From assembly GCA_024275145.1 (NCBI GenBank), contig JAJRZR010000023.1, forward strand, positions 1 through 38,951: 38,951 nucleotides of DNA, read 5' to 3'. This document shows positions 1 to 8,640 of the stretch, in pieces. A program made the translations under genes and the position numbers. This DNA comes from Deltaproteobacteria bacterium (GTDB lineage Bacteria > Desulfobacterota > Dissulfuribacteria > Dissulfuribacterales > QOAL01). How positions within the stretch are numbered: the stretch's first letter is position 1; every line of letters begins with the position of its first letter. The notes below the pieces were generated by a model. The model was not told the DNA's origin. It saw nothing but the letters and a program-made list of their open reading frames with translations, and ran no database searches.

Positions 1-205
1 AGACATACTTAGGTATTTCAGTCCCTGATAACGCGGCAGATTCGGTAAAATTTCGAGCCCCTTGCGGCTTCAAATGCCGAACAACTTCATTGCATTTTGC
101 TTGCACCTTTTAGGTGGAAAAACGAAAACGGTTTCTTGCTTATAACATCTTGAAATTTAAAGAACAATATTTTTGTTCGGCATTTGAAGTGCATAATTTG
201 GGATT
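1..205 (+). repeat. Copy A of MITE-like dispersed repeat, cut by window start
   Basis: This stretch aligns along its whole length with the reverse complement of 34312-34525. Shared blocks include ATTCGGTAAAATT (near 41-53), a 24-nt exact match at about 54-77 containing CCCCTTGCGGCTTCAAATGC, CACCTTTT (near 105), and GTGCATAATTTGGG at 189-202. The right end, GCATAATTTGGG, is the terminal motif found in the other copies. The left end lies outside the window. No open reading frame is conserved between copies. It occupies most of the leader upstream of rpmF, so it may contribute to, or displace, the operon promoter. Confidence 0.7.
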
Positions 206-315
206 ATTGTTGGGCACATGGTGCCGCACCCCAAGGGCATGAAAACATGGCCTTATGTGCAGGGTGTATTTTAAGGCAGAACAAAATTCACATTATTCGG
301 AGGATAAATTAAAAA
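206..315 (+). promoter_or_regulatory. Leader of the rpmF operon
   Basis: Non-coding stretch between repeat copy A and rpmF. A clear Shine-Dalgarno GGAGG lies at 299-303, 12 bases before the rpmF ATG. The promoter of the long downstream operon should lie here or inside the repeat, but I cannot point to a convincing -35/-10 pair. Confidence 0.3.
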
Positions 316-504
316 ATGGCTGTACCGAAGAGAAAAGTTTCAAGGTCCCGTAGGGGAAACAGGCGCTCACATGATGCACTCAAGGCACCAGGCCTTTCGA
401 CATGCCCCCAATGCGCCGAGCCCAAACCACCTCACAGGATCTGCCCGCACTGTGGCACCTATAAGGGCAGGGTGTTTACAGGAAAGGAAGAGATAGAGGC
501 ATAA
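316..504 (+). CDS. rpmF: 50S ribosomal protein L32 (bL32)
   Basis: Small basic protein of the large ribosomal subunit. The 62-residue product begins [19 protein letters not shown], the classic L32 N-terminus. It carries a zinc ribbon with two CxxC pairs (Cys30/33 and Cys43/46), so it is the zinc-binding form of L32. It opens a fatty-acid/phospholipid gene block, and the rpmF-plsX-fabH order is widely conserved in bacteria. Its TAA stop shares its last base with the plsX ATG (TAATG), which points to translational coupling. Family assignment is certain. Confidence 0.98.
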   Translation: MAVPKRKVSRSRRGNRRSHDALKAPGLSTCPQCAEPKPPHRICPHCGTYKGRVFTGKEEIEA

Positions 505-1511
505 TGCACGTAGCAGTAGACGCCATGGGGGGCGACCGGGGCGCGGTCATTGCGGTAAAAGGGGCGATTGCCGCGGCAAGGAACAGTGGCGTTGAAATCG
601 CACTGGTAGGTCGTGAAGATCTTCTAGTCAGCGAGATAAAAAAATTGGGCGGTAAGGGGCTGCCAATCAAGGTATACCCGGCGAGTCAGATCGTTGGAAT
701 GAGTGAATCGCCGGCCGAAAGTCTTAGGAAGAAGAAGGATTCCTCGATCAGGGTTGCATTCGAACTGGTGAAGAGGGGAGAGGTCGAGGCCGTGGTGAGC
801 GCTGGCAACTCTGGTGCTACCTTGGCAACCGCCATGATTGTCCTGGGAAGGATTAAGGGGGTCAGGCCTGCCATAGCCACCTTGATACCCACATTGAAGG
901 AACCTGCCGTACTGATAGACGTGGGCGCCAATGTGGATTGTAAGCCTCATCACCTCTTACAATTTGGCATAATGGGCTCCATCTTCTCGAAGGAGTTTCT
1001 TGACAGGCAAAATCCGCGGGTGGGGCTGTTGAGCATAGGCGAGGAAGATACCAAGGGTAATCAACAGGTAAAAAAGGCCTACGATCTCCTTGCGGCCAGT
1101 GATATCAACTTCGTTGGCAACGTGGAAGGCCGGGATGTGTTCAAGGGTGATGTGGACATAATCGTCTGCGATGGCTTTGTCGGAAATATTTGCCTCAAGT
1201 TGAGCGAAGGGCTTGCGGAGGCAGTTATCACCATGCTGAAGACCGAGATCGAAGGTAATCTGGTCGCAAGCATGGGCTATACCTTGGCCAGATCCGCCTT
1301 CAAAAGGTTCAAAAAAAGGGTTGATTATTCAGAGTATGGTGGTGCCCCCCTCTTGGGGATCAAGGGCATAGCAATAATCTGCCATGGCCGTTCAGGCCCC
1401 AAGGCCATGAAGAATGCCATAGAAGCCGCCCATCGTCTGTCATCCCTTGAAATCGCTACGAAGTTAGCTGATTCCATCTCAAAAAGAAGCGATATCCTTA
1501 AGATCGCTTGA
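504..1511 (+). CDS. plsX: Phosphate acyltransferase PlsX
   Basis: PlsX converts acyl-ACP to acyl-phosphate, the acyl donor for PlsY in membrane phospholipid synthesis; it is a peripheral membrane enzyme. The 335-residue protein has the family's N-terminus (VAVDAMGGDRG), the NSGAT segment near residue 102, IDVGANVDCKP near 138, and the C-terminal YGGAPLLGIKG motif. Length is normal. The start overlaps the rpmF stop by one base, with GAGG a few bases upstream. The 3' end lies close to fabH (possible overlap depending on the fabH start), so acyl-phosphate formation and fatty-acid initiation are expressed together. Confidence 0.97.
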   Translation: MHVAVDAMGGDRGAVIAVKGAIAAARNSGVEIALVGREDLLVSEIKKLGGKGLPIKVYPASQIVGMSESPAESLRKKKDSSIRVAFELVKRGEVEAVVSAGNSGATLATAMIVLGRIKGVRPAIATLIPTLKEPAVLIDVGANVDCKPHHLLQFGIMGSIFSKEFLDRQNPRVGLLSIGEEDTKGNQQVKKAYDLLAASDINFVGNVEGRDVFKGDVDIIVCDGFVGNICLKLSEGLAEAVITMLKTEIEGNLVASMGYTLARSAFKRFKKRVDYSEYGGAPLLGIKGIAIICHGRSGPKAMKNAIEAAHRLSSLEIATKLADSISKRSDILKIA

Positions 1512-1525
1512 GCTTCCAGGAACGA

Positions 1526-2509
1526 ATGCCAATTAAGACCATCATAATCGGTACGGGTTCCCATGTACCCAGCCAGGTTGTCACGAACAAGGACCTCGAG
1601 GCAAGGGTTGATACCACCGATCAGTGGATTCGAACACGTACCGGCATCGTGCAGAGGCATATTGCCAGCGATCAGGAGCCAAACTCCTTCCTTGCCAGCC
1701 AGGCCGCCAGGAAGGCACTTGATATGGCAGGGGTGGAACCGGGAGAATTGGATCTGATCATCGTCGGAACCCTTACGCCGGACATGCCCATGCCCTCAGT
1801 GGCCTGTCTGGTACAGAAGGAGCTGGGGGCTATGCGTGCCGGGGCCTTCGATCTTTCTGCAACATGCTCCGGCTTCTTGTATAGCCTTTCGGTCGCGGAC
1901 AAGTTCGTCCGCTCAAACCCCGCTTCTAAGATACTGGTCGTGGGCAGCGAGGTGCTGTCCAGGAGGACCAACTGGGAAGACAGAAGTACCTGCATTCTGT
2001 TCGGTGACGGTGCCGGGGCAGCGGTGGTGACCGGTACCAGTGAAGACCGTGGCATAGAGTCCACGCACCTGCACGCCGACGGTTCGCTCTGGGAGCTATT
2101 GACCATTCGTGGGCTGGGTACCGCTCACCCGGTAACCCAGGAGATCCTGGATAAGGGTTGGCAATATATCCAAATGCAGGGACGCGAGGTGTTCAAGCAT
2201 GCAGTCCGTGCGCTGGAGGCGGTGACCGGGGAGGCGCTGAAGGCCAACGGATGGAACGGACATGATGTGGACCTGCTCATTTCTCATCAGGCCAACATGA
2301 GGATACTTGATTTCCTGAGGGAAAGACTTGGACTCGACCGGGAGAAAGTCTTTATCAATATCCACAAGTATGGTAATACCTCAGCGGCCAGTGTGCCTAT
2401 TGCCCTGGACGAAGCGAACCGTTCTGGACGCCTTAAGCCTGGGATGAAGATCCTTATGGTTTCCTTCGGTGGCGGGTTTACCTGGGGCGCGGTAGCCATG
2501 CGCTGGTAA
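1526..2509 (+). CDS. fabH: 3-oxoacyl-ACP synthase III (KAS III)
   Basis: FabH condenses acetyl-CoA (or another short acyl-CoA) with malonyl-ACP to start type II fatty-acid synthesis. The Cys-His-Asn triad is visible: Cys114 in ATCSGF, His in SHQANMR and Asn in KYGNTSAAS. The protein is 327 residues from the ATG at 1526, the typical length. The reading frame also opens at a TTG at 1508 overlapping plsX. I prefer 1526 because AGGA lies just upstream and MPIKTIIIGTGSHVP matches the usual FabH N-terminus. A 27-base gap separates it from the acyl-CoA dehydrogenase gene. Confidence 0.96.
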   Translation: MPIKTIIIGTGSHVPSQVVTNKDLEARVDTTDQWIRTRTGIVQRHIASDQEPNSFLASQAARKALDMAGVEPGELDLIIVGTLTPDMPMPSVACLVQKELGAMRAGAFDLSATCSGFLYSLSVADKFVRSNPASKILVVGSEVLSRRTNWEDRSTCILFGDGAGAAVVTGTSEDRGIESTHLHADGSLWELLTIRGLGTAHPVTQEILDKGWQYIQMQGREVFKHAVRALEAVTGEALKANGWNGHDVDLLISHQANMRILDFLRERLGLDREKVFINIHKYGNTSAASVPIALDEANRSGRLKPGMKILMVSFGGGFTWGAVAMRW

Positions 2510-2536
2510 TACAGAGGTAATAAAGAGGGGAAATTT

Positions 2537-3703
2537 ATGACCAAAGTCAATTACTTTTTGACTGAAGAGCAGCAGATGATCGTTGAGCTGACTAGGCAGA
2601 TCGCCGAAGAAAAGATCATCCCGGTCCGGGCTGAATTGGACGAAACTGAGGAATTCCCCTGGGGAATCATGAAGGATCTTGCCCAGGCCGATCTCTTTGG
2701 GCTTTATATCCCGGAGGAATACGGGGGACTTGGGGGTGGTTGTTTCGAGAACTGCCTTGCGGTGGAACAGCTTGCCTATGGCTGTATTGCCATAACCACC
2801 ACCTTTGCCGCGAGTGCCCTTGGTGGATATCCGATCCTGCTTTTCGGAACCGATGAACAAAAGGCCAAATATCTCCCTGACATAGCCGCAGGCAAGCGCT
2901 TGGTGGCCTTTGGATTGACCGAGGCCGAGGCCGGCAGTGATGCGGCGGGCATCCGCACGGCTGCAATCGATGAGGGCGATCACTGGGTCATAAATGGTAC
3001 GAAACAGTGGATCACCAGTGGCGGAGAGGCAGAGATATACACGATCATCGCCATGACCGACCGGAGTAAGGGGGCAAGAGGGGCCACGGCCTTCATTGTT
3101 GAAAAAGGCGATGAAGGTTTCAGCTTTGGCAAGAAGGAGAGGAAAATGGGGCTCAGGGCCTCTTCCACCAGGGAGCTCGTATTCAATGACTGCCGTATCC
3201 CAAAGGACAGGATACTCGGCAGGCGTGGACAGGGCTTCATTATAGCCATGAGGACCTTGGATCTGGCCAGGCCAGGCATAGGGGCCATAGGCGTTGGACT
3301 TGCACAGGCAGCGCTGGACGAGGCCGTGCGGTATGCCAGGCAGAGGATTCAATTCGGGCAGCCTATAATCTCCTTCCAGGCAATCCAACACATGCTTGCG
3401 GATATGGCGACCCAGACCGAGGCTTCAAGGGCACTGGTGTATGCAATCGCCAAGACTATAGATGCTGGTGCGAAAAATTTCTCCAAACTTTCTGCCATGG
3501 CCAAACTGTTTCCCACGGATATTGCCATGAAGGTCACCACCGATGCGGTCCAGATCCTGGGGGGATATGGCTACATGAAGGACTATCCGGTAGAGAAGAT
3601 GATGAGGGATGCCAAGATCCTTCAGATATATGAAGGTACCAACCAGATCCAGCGGAACGTGATAGGTCAGGCACTAAATAAGGAATACGCCAATAAGCAA
3701 TGA
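2537..3703 (+). CDS. Acyl-CoA dehydrogenase (short/medium-chain, butyryl-CoA dehydrogenase-like)
   Basis: FAD enzyme of 388 residues that interconverts acyl-CoA and trans-2-enoyl-CoA, passing electrons to or from EtfAB. Visible family marks are the FAD/substrate segment FGLTEAEAGSDAAG, the WITSGG strand motif, the R-Q-IQFG helix, LGGYGYMKDYPVEKMMRDA, and the catalytic glutamate (about Glu366) in IYEGTNQIQR. A GAGGGG ribosome site precedes the ATG. The stop overlaps the etfB start as ATGA, so its electron partner is made from the same message. Its place between fabH and fabG is unusual; see findings. Chain-length preference cannot be read reliably. Confidence 0.95.
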   Translation: MTKVNYFLTEEQQMIVELTRQIAEEKIIPVRAELDETEEFPWGIMKDLAQADLFGLYIPEEYGGLGGGCFENCLAVEQLAYGCIAITTTFAASALGGYPILLFGTDEQKAKYLPDIAAGKRLVAFGLTEAEAGSDAAGIRTAAIDEGDHWVINGTKQWITSGGEAEIYTIIAMTDRSKGARGATAFIVEKGDEGFSFGKKERKMGLRASSTRELVFNDCRIPKDRILGRRGQGFIIAMRTLDLARPGIGAIGVGLAQAALDEAVRYARQRIQFGQPIISFQAIQHMLADMATQTEASRALVYAIAKTIDAGAKNFSKLSAMAKLFPTDIAMKVTTDAVQILGGYGYMKDYPVEKMMRDAKILQIYEGTNQIQRNVIGQALNKEYANKQ

Positions 3704-4488
3704 ATATCGTAGTTTGTATCAAACAGGTACCCGATGCCAGGACAGTAAAATTTGACCAGGAAAAGGGCACTTTGGTCAGGGAAGGGGTTGAGAGTGTTAT
3801 CAATCCATTCGATTACAATGCAATAGAGGCTGCCCTGGAATTGAGGGATGCCTTCGGAGGACAGGTAAGCGCCGTGACTATGGGGCCACCTCAGGCACAG
3901 GAGGCCATAAGGGAGGCCCTCTCTCTGGGGGTTGACAAAGGCGTAGTTGTCTCTGACCGGGCCTTTGCTGGTTCTGATACCCTGGCCACGACCTATACCC
4001 TTGCCAAGGCCATAGAGAAACTGGGCGCGCCTGATATCGTAATCTGCGGCAAACAGGCCATAGACGGTGACACGGGCCAGGTGGGCCCCGGGCTCGCGGT
4101 GAGGCTTGGTATTCCCTATGTAACATGTGTCAACGAGATGGAGATCCTGAAGGGACGCAACGTGTTAAGGCTCAAGAGGATGTGTGAGCAGGGCTATGAC
4201 ATAGTAGAGGTCGAAACACCATTGCTCATGACCGTTCTGGCTACACTCAATACACCCAGGGTCCCGTCGCTAAAAAACAAGATGCGGGCGAGGAAGGCGG
4301 ACATTCCTCTATGGGATGTGTCGGCAATCGGGGCAGAACCTGGGAGGACCGGCCTTGCCGGTTCACCTACTCAGGTGGTGTCTACCTCGGTGCCCACCTT
4401 TGATGCTAAAAAGGAGATGCTGGAAGGTGAGCCTGAGGAGCAGGTGGATGCCCTTGTCACAAGATTAAAAGAAGCAGGTGTGATTTAA
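3700..4488 (+). CDS. etfB: Electron transfer flavoprotein, beta subunit
   Basis: EtfB of 262 residues, beginning MNIVVCIKQVPDA as in the family. It has the AMP/FAD-binding segment CGKQAIDGDTGQVGP near residue 110 and the C-terminal arm TLNTPRVPSLKNKMRARKADI that contacts the dehydrogenase. The DGDTGQVGP stretch resembles the EtfB group of anaerobes that includes flavin-bifurcating Bcd-EtfAB; that functional reading is inference. It overlaps the acyl-CoA dehydrogenase by four bases (ATGA) and etfA by one (TAATG), giving a tightly coupled trio. Confidence 0.96.
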   Translation: MNIVVCIKQVPDARTVKFDQEKGTLVREGVESVINPFDYNAIEAALELRDAFGGQVSAVTMGPPQAQEAIREALSLGVDKGVVVSDRAFAGSDTLATTYTLAKAIEKLGAPDIVICGKQAIDGDTGQVGPGLAVRLGIPYVTCVNEMEILKGRNVLRLKRMCEQGYDIVEVETPLLMTVLATLNTPRVPSLKNKMRARKADIPLWDVSAIGAEPGRTGLAGSPTQVVSTSVPTFDAKKEMLEGEPEEQVDALVTRLKEAGVI

Positions 4489-5690
4489 TGCTTGAGGTCA
4501 ATGTCGATAGATGTATCGGTTGCGGTGAGTGTGAGGAGGTCTGCAGTTTTGGGGCCATTGCCGTTGAACAGGATGTTGCCGTTGTCGACTACGATAGCTG
4601 TACCTTGTGCGGTACCTGTGTCGATACATGTCCCGAAGACGCCCTTACGCTTGAGCGCAGTGACGAGGTCCGAGATGCCACTGACCTGGATACATGGCGC
4701 GGGGTCTGGGTGGTCGCAGAACAGCGTGATGGCAAGGTGGCTACGGTTACATATGAGCTGCTGGGGAAGGCCAGGGGGCTTGCCGATGATCTAAGGGTGC
4801 CGCTTACCGCAATACTTATGGGCCATGAGATCGGGGACAAGGCTGTAGATATTGCGTCACACGGGGCCGACCGTGTCCTGGTGGTGGATCATCCTGCCTT
4901 TGCAGCCTTTACCGATGAGGTCTTTGGGAACACATTGGTCTACCTTGCCAGGCAAGAAAGGCCGGAGATCATCCTGGCAGGGGCAACCTCCATGGGGCGT
5001 TCCTTTATACCGAGGGTGGCAACGGTTCTTGAGACCGGTCTTACGGCAGACTGTACCGAGCTTTCCATTCGCAAGGATGACAGGGCCCTTTTGCAGACAA
5101 GGCCTGCCTTTGGCGGTAATCTCCTGGCGACCATTGTCTGTCCTGATCATAGGCCGCAAATGGCCACAGTGAGGCCGCACGTATTCAAGGCCCGGCCGGC
5201 CACGGAAAATCCAACGGCCGAGATAATAAACGTCAATATCCCGGAGGGATTGTTAAAATCGAGGGTGAGGGTGGTCGAGTCGGTGCAGGAACTGGTAGAG
5301 GGGCCAGGCCTCACAGAGGCAGAGGTCATAGTTACCGCTGGCCGCGGCATGGAGGACAAGAAGAATATTGCCCTTGTCAAGGAATTAGCAGAACTCATGG
5401 GGGCCGGTGTCGGGGCATCCAGGGCCGCTACGGATGCCGGCTGGTTGCCGGAAAGGGCCCAAATCGGCCAGACCGGGGTGACGGTGTCTCCCAAATTATA
5501 TATTGGATGCGGTGTAAGTGGGGCGATACAACACATTGTGGGCATCCAGGGCTCTGAGATCATCGTAGCCATAAACAAGGATCCCGATGCCCCTCTTTTT
5601 GACCTGGCAACCTATGGAATAGTAGGGGACGTCAAGGTGATCCTTCCCTTGCTTATCAAGAGGATTAAAAAGGAAAGAGGGATACCCTGA
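4488..5690 (+). CDS. etfA: Electron transfer flavoprotein alpha subunit with N-terminal two [4Fe-4S] ferredoxin domain
   Basis: EtfA/FixB-type protein of 400 residues, about 70 longer than plain EtfA. The extra N-terminus (residues 1-60) is a bacterial ferredoxin module with two CxxCxxCxxxC clusters: CIGCGECEEVC and CTLCGTCVDTC. The rest is a standard EtfA ending in the FAD domain: AGRGMEDKKNI, GASRAATDAGW, QIGQTGVTVSPKLYIGCGVSGAIQH and the NKDPDAPLFDLATYGIVGD tail. The iron-sulphur module suggests electron exchange with ferredoxin or another low-potential carrier as well as the acyl-CoA dehydrogenase. That is inference; the domain call is firm. Confidence 0.96.
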   Translation: MLEVNVDRCIGCGECEEVCSFGAIAVEQDVAVVDYDSCTLCGTCVDTCPEDALTLERSDEVRDATDLDTWRGVWVVAEQRDGKVATVTYELLGKARGLADDLRVPLTAILMGHEIGDKAVDIASHGADRVLVVDHPAFAAFTDEVFGNTLVYLARQERPEIILAGATSMGRSFIPRVATVLETGLTADCTELSIRKDDRALLQTRPAFGGNLLATIVCPDHRPQMATVRPHVFKARPATENPTAEIINVNIPEGLLKSRVRVVESVQELVEGPGLTEAEVIVTAGRGMEDKKNIALVKELAELMGAGVGASRAATDAGWLPERAQIGQTGVTVSPKLYIGCGVSGAIQHIVGIQGSEIIVAINKDPDAPLFDLATYGIVGDVKVILPLLIKRIKKERGIP

Positions 5691-5729
5691 AGGGGGCGTC
5701 CAGTGCCTAAGGAATCCATGGGAGAGAAC

Positions 5730-6482
5730 ATGATGCAAGGTTTTGACGGAAAAGTTGCCCTTGTTACAGGGGGCTCCAGGGGAATAGGCCGGGCGGTTTG
5801 TACGAGGCTCGCCGGCCTTGGGGCCTACGTCCTTATAAATTACGCAAGTAATCGCAAGTCAGCCGAGGATGTGCTCGAGGCTATAGCAAAGGAGGGCGGC
5901 AAGGGGGCACTTTTGCCATTTGATGTGTCGGATTTTCAAGGGGTCAATGGGGCCATTTCGGGTGCGATCAAAGAACATGGCCCCATCCAGATACTGGTGA
6001 ACAACGCGGGCATCACCAGGGACGGGCTCATGGCAAGGATGAAGGAGGAGGATTGGGACAAGGTCCTTTCCGTAAACCTCAAGGGGGCCTTTAATTGTAC
6101 CAGGGCCGTTGCAATGTCCATGATGAAATCACGCTGGGGCCGTATCATCAATATCGGTTCAGTGGTAGGGACCATGGGGAATGCCGGCCAGGCGAATTAT
6201 GCGGCCTCCAAGGCCGGTCTTGAGGGGTTTACCAAATCCCTGGCAAGGGAGATGGCCTCCAGGGGCATTACTGCAAACCTTGTTGCACCGGGTTTCATAG
6301 AGACCGACATGACCGCAGTGCTTTCCAGAAAGATGCGGGATCAGCTCATTGACCAAATTCCCCTGGGGCGTATGGGAAAGCCGGAAGAGGTGGCTGCGGC
6401 GGTGGCCTTCTTGGCTTCAGATGATGCCTCTTATCTCACAGGGCATGTGCTCCACGTAAACGGCGGCCTCGTATGCGATTGA
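5730..6482 (+). CDS. fabG: 3-oxoacyl-ACP reductase FabG
   Basis: NADPH-dependent SDR enzyme for the first reduction in each fatty-acid elongation cycle. Cofactor motif TGGSRGIG, NNAG, the catalytic Ser (NIGSVVG) and YAASKAG (Tyr/Lys) are all present, with PGFIETDM and the C-terminal YLTGHVLHVNGG typical of FabG. From 5730 the product is about 250 residues, matching the family. The frame extends to a GTG at 5703, which also has a purine-rich site upstream. I prefer 5730 or 5733 because GGAGAG lies at 5721-5726. A short inverted repeat (TCAGCC/GGCTGA, 6484-6500) follows the stop without a T-run. Confidence 0.96.
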   Translation: MMQGFDGKVALVTGGSRGIGRAVCTRLAGLGAYVLINYASNRKSAEDVLEAIAKEGGKGALLPFDVSDFQGVNGAISGAIKEHGPIQILVNNAGITRDGLMARMKEEDWDKVLSVNLKGAFNCTRAVAMSMMKSRWGRIINIGSVVGTMGNAGQANYAASKAGLEGFTKSLAREMASRGITANLVAPGFIETDMTAVLSRKMRDQLIDQIPLGRMGKPEEVAAAVAFLASDDASYLTGHVLHVNGGLVCD

Positions 6483-6663
6483 TTCAGCCTAGCCGGCTGA
6501 TAAGGACCGGGAATATATAAAAATTAGCACAGCTTATCATGGAAGATACGTCCCAGGCGGGGCCGTGTCTTTGTTCCCAGGGATGCGGCTTTGGGTGCAC
6601 GGGCCGCAGGAGAGTTTAGGGTGTGCCAAGCAACCAAAATTTCTATTCATACCGGAGGAGATT
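6483..6663 (+). promoter_or_regulatory. Intergenic leader of acpP
   Basis: This 181-base gap is long for this compact operon. It contains a small hairpin right after fabG (6484-6500), a weak AT-rich TATATAAAAATT stretch near 6515-6526 and a strong GGAGGAG ribosome site at 6654-6660. ACP is needed in large amounts, so an extra internal promoter would be reasonable, but I do not see a convincing one. Confidence 0.25.
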
Positions 6664-6897
6664 ATGAGTGTAGAATCCAAAATGATTGATATCATCGCCA
6701 GCCAGTTGAGTGTCGCTAAAGATAAAGTGGTACCAAAGGCATCCTTCGTGGATGATCTCGGCGCTGACTCCCTGGATCTCGTGGAATTGGTGATGGCCAT
6801 GGAAGAAGAATTCGGCATTGAAATAGCCGACGAGGATGCTGAGAAGATGCAGACCGTTCAAGATGCCATTGACTATGTGAACAAGCAAAAGGGATAA
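6664..6897 (+). CDS. acpP: Acyl carrier protein
   Basis: Carrier of growing acyl chains for FabF/FabG/FabH and donor to PlsX. The 77-residue acidic protein starts [15 protein letters not shown] and carries the phosphopantetheine attachment motif GADSLD with Ser36. The remainder ([24 protein letters not shown]) is textbook ACP. The frame is open further upstream to 6565, but the start at 6664 is fixed by GGAGGAG three bases upstream and by the family's length. It lies between fabG and fabF as in most bacteria. Confidence 0.98.
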   Translation: MSVESKMIDIIASQLSVAKDKVVPKASFVDDLGADSLDLVELVMAMEEEFGIEIADEDAEKMQTVQDAIDYVNKQKG

Positions 6898-6918
6898 CCC
6901 GAGTCCAAGTAACCTCAC

Positions 6919-8172
6919 ATGACAAATCAAAAGGATAGCCGAAGAGTAGTAGTTACAGGGCTTGGCTTGCTTTGCCCTGTGGGTATAGGGGTGGAACAAA
7001 GCTGGGCCAATATTGTTGCTGGCAAATCCGGCATCGGCCTTGTAACGAAATTCGACACAGAAGGCTATGCCAGCCGTATAGCCGGCGAGGTCAAGGGATT
7101 TGAGCCAACTGATTTCATGCCGGAGAAGCTGGTCAAGAGACTGGACCCGTTCGTACGGCTCGGTATCGCTGCAGCCAAGATGGCCGTGGAGGATTCAGGC
7201 CTGGATATGGACAGGGAGGATCCGGATCGGATCGGCGTGGTTACAGGATGCGGATTGGGCGGATTGAGTTCAATAGAGTTTTTCCGGGACGTTCTGGTGA
7301 ACAGGGGACCAAGGAGGGTCAGCCCTTTCTTTATTCCCATGGCCATTCCCAATATGGCATCGGGTCAAATCTCCATCCTGTTTGGTGCCAAGGGACCCAA
7401 TACGGTCATTTGCACTGCATGTGCCGCAGGTACTCATGCGATTGGTGAAGCATTCAAGATTGTGCAACGTGGGGATGCAGATATAATGATATGTGGGGGG
7501 GCGGAGTCCGTTATTACAGAGCTTGCGCTTGCCGGTTTCGCATCGCTCAAGGCGCTTTCTACACGTAACGATGAGCCGGAAAGGGCATCGAGACCCTTCG
7601 ACAGGGACCGTGACGGTTTTGTAATAGGTGAGGGGGCCGGCCTGCTGATATTGGAAGAGTTAGAACACGCCAAAAAACGTGGCGCGTTCATAAAGGCAGA
7701 GGTTGTCGGTTATGGTCTAACTGGCGATGCCTATCATATGACAGCACCACCCAGTGACGGGGAAGGTGGTGCCAGGTGTATGCAGATGGCCCTTGAGGAC
7801 GCGGGCATCTCCTACCAGGATGTCGACTATATCAATGCCCATGGCACAGGCACCCCCCTTAACGATTTGTGTGAAACTCAGGCCATAAAGACGGTCTTCA
7901 GGGAAAGGGCCAAGCAGATTCCCGTAAGCTCAACCAAGTCCATGACCGGCCATCTTCTTGGAGGTGCGGGTGGGATAGAAGGGGTATTTTGTGTAAAGGC
8001 CCTTGAAACAGGTATCATCCCTCCTACAATAAACTATGAGATCCCTGACCCGGATTGTGACCTTGATTACGTACCAAATGAGGCCAGAGAGGCGGAGCTG
8101 GACGTGGTGATGTCGAATTCGTTCGGCTTTGGAGGTACCAACGCCGTCGTGATATTTAAAAAATTCCAGTAG
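6919..8172 (+). CDS. fabF: 3-oxoacyl-ACP synthase II (FabF)
   Basis: Elongating condensing enzyme of type II fatty-acid synthesis, 417 residues. The Cys-His-His catalytic set is visible: Cys168 in [11 protein letters not shown], His in [11 protein letters not shown], and His in [11 protein letters not shown]. The C-terminal [11 protein letters not shown] loop is typical. No clear Shine-Dalgarno precedes the ATG, only 21 bases after acpP, so translation may depend on coupling. It ends with TAG, which shows that TAG is an ordinary stop here. Confidence 0.97.
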   Translation: MTNQKDSRRVVVTGLGLLCPVGIGVEQSWANIVAGKSGIGLVTKFDTEGYASRIAGEVKGFEPTDFMPEKLVKRLDPFVRLGIAAAKMAVEDSGLDMDREDPDRIGVVTGCGLGGLSSIEFFRDVLVNRGPRRVSPFFIPMAIPNMASGQISILFGAKGPNTVICTACAAGTHAIGEAFKIVQRGDADIMICGGAESVITELALAGFASLKALSTRNDEPERASRPFDRDRDGFVIGEGAGLLILEELEHAKKRGAFIKAEVVGYGLTGDAYHMTAPPSDGEGGARCMQMALEDAGISYQDVDYINAHGTGTPLNDLCETQAIKTVFRERAKQIPVSSTKSMTGHLLGGAGGIEGVFCVKALETGIIPPTINYEIPDPDCDLDYVPNEAREAELDVVMSNSFGFGGTNAVVIFKKFQ

Positions 8173-8189
8173 ACAGGATTTTTACCATC

Positions 8190-8627
8190 ATGAAGATAGC
8201 TATCGGTTCGGATCACGGAGGATTTGTCCTGAAGACACGGATACGGGGTCTTCTCATCTCGTTGGGCCACGAGGTTACAGATGTGGGTTGTTTTTCCGAG
8301 GAGGCGGTGGATTACCCTGTACAGGCCAAGGAAGTCACACAAATGATTTCCCGGGGCGAGGCCGACAGAGGCATACTCATCTGCGGTACCGGGATAGGTA
8401 TGTCTATTGTCGCCAACCGGGTTCCTGGTATCCGGGCGGCCCTGTGTCACGAGATATTTACCGCCACTATGAGTCGAAAGCACAACGATGCCAATGTGTT
8501 GTGCATGGGGGGGAGGGTCATAGGTCCTTCATTGGCCGAGGAAATGGTCCGGGTCTGGCTTGAAACTGGGTTCGAAGGTGGCAGGCACCAGAGGCGTCTA
8601 GACCTGATCGACAAGAAAGAGGGCTAA
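8190..8627 (+). CDS. rpiB: Ribose 5-phosphate isomerase B
   Basis: RpiB/LacAB family sugar-phosphate isomerase interconverting ribose 5-phosphate and ribulose 5-phosphate, which supplies the ribulose 5-phosphate used later by RibBA. The 145-residue product begins MKIAIGSDHGGFVLK and contains the active-site Cys in ILICGTGIGMSIVANRVPGIRAA and the HNDANVLCMGGR segment. Length is normal. rpiB-glyA adjacency is common in Desulfobacterota. A 17-base gap follows fabF and 13 bases precede glyA. Confidence 0.96.
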   Translation: MKIAIGSDHGGFVLKTRIRGLLISLGHEVTDVGCFSEEAVDYPVQAKEVTQMISRGEADRGILICGTGIGMSIVANRVPGIRAALCHEIFTATMSRKHNDANVLCMGGRVIGPSLAEEMVRVWLETGFEGGRHQRRLDLIDKKEG

Positions 8628-8640
8628 AGGAGAGACTTAA

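Noticed and set aside
2381-3391. 336-residue open frame on the minus strand opposite the acyl-CoA dehydrogenase gene
   Set aside because: It lies antisense to a clearly conserved gene, shows no recognisable domain, and is explained by codon bias of the sense gene.
6484-6500. TCAGCC/GGCTGA hairpin as a terminator after fabG
   Set aside because: Six base pairs and no T-run, and acpP-fabF follow in the same operon.
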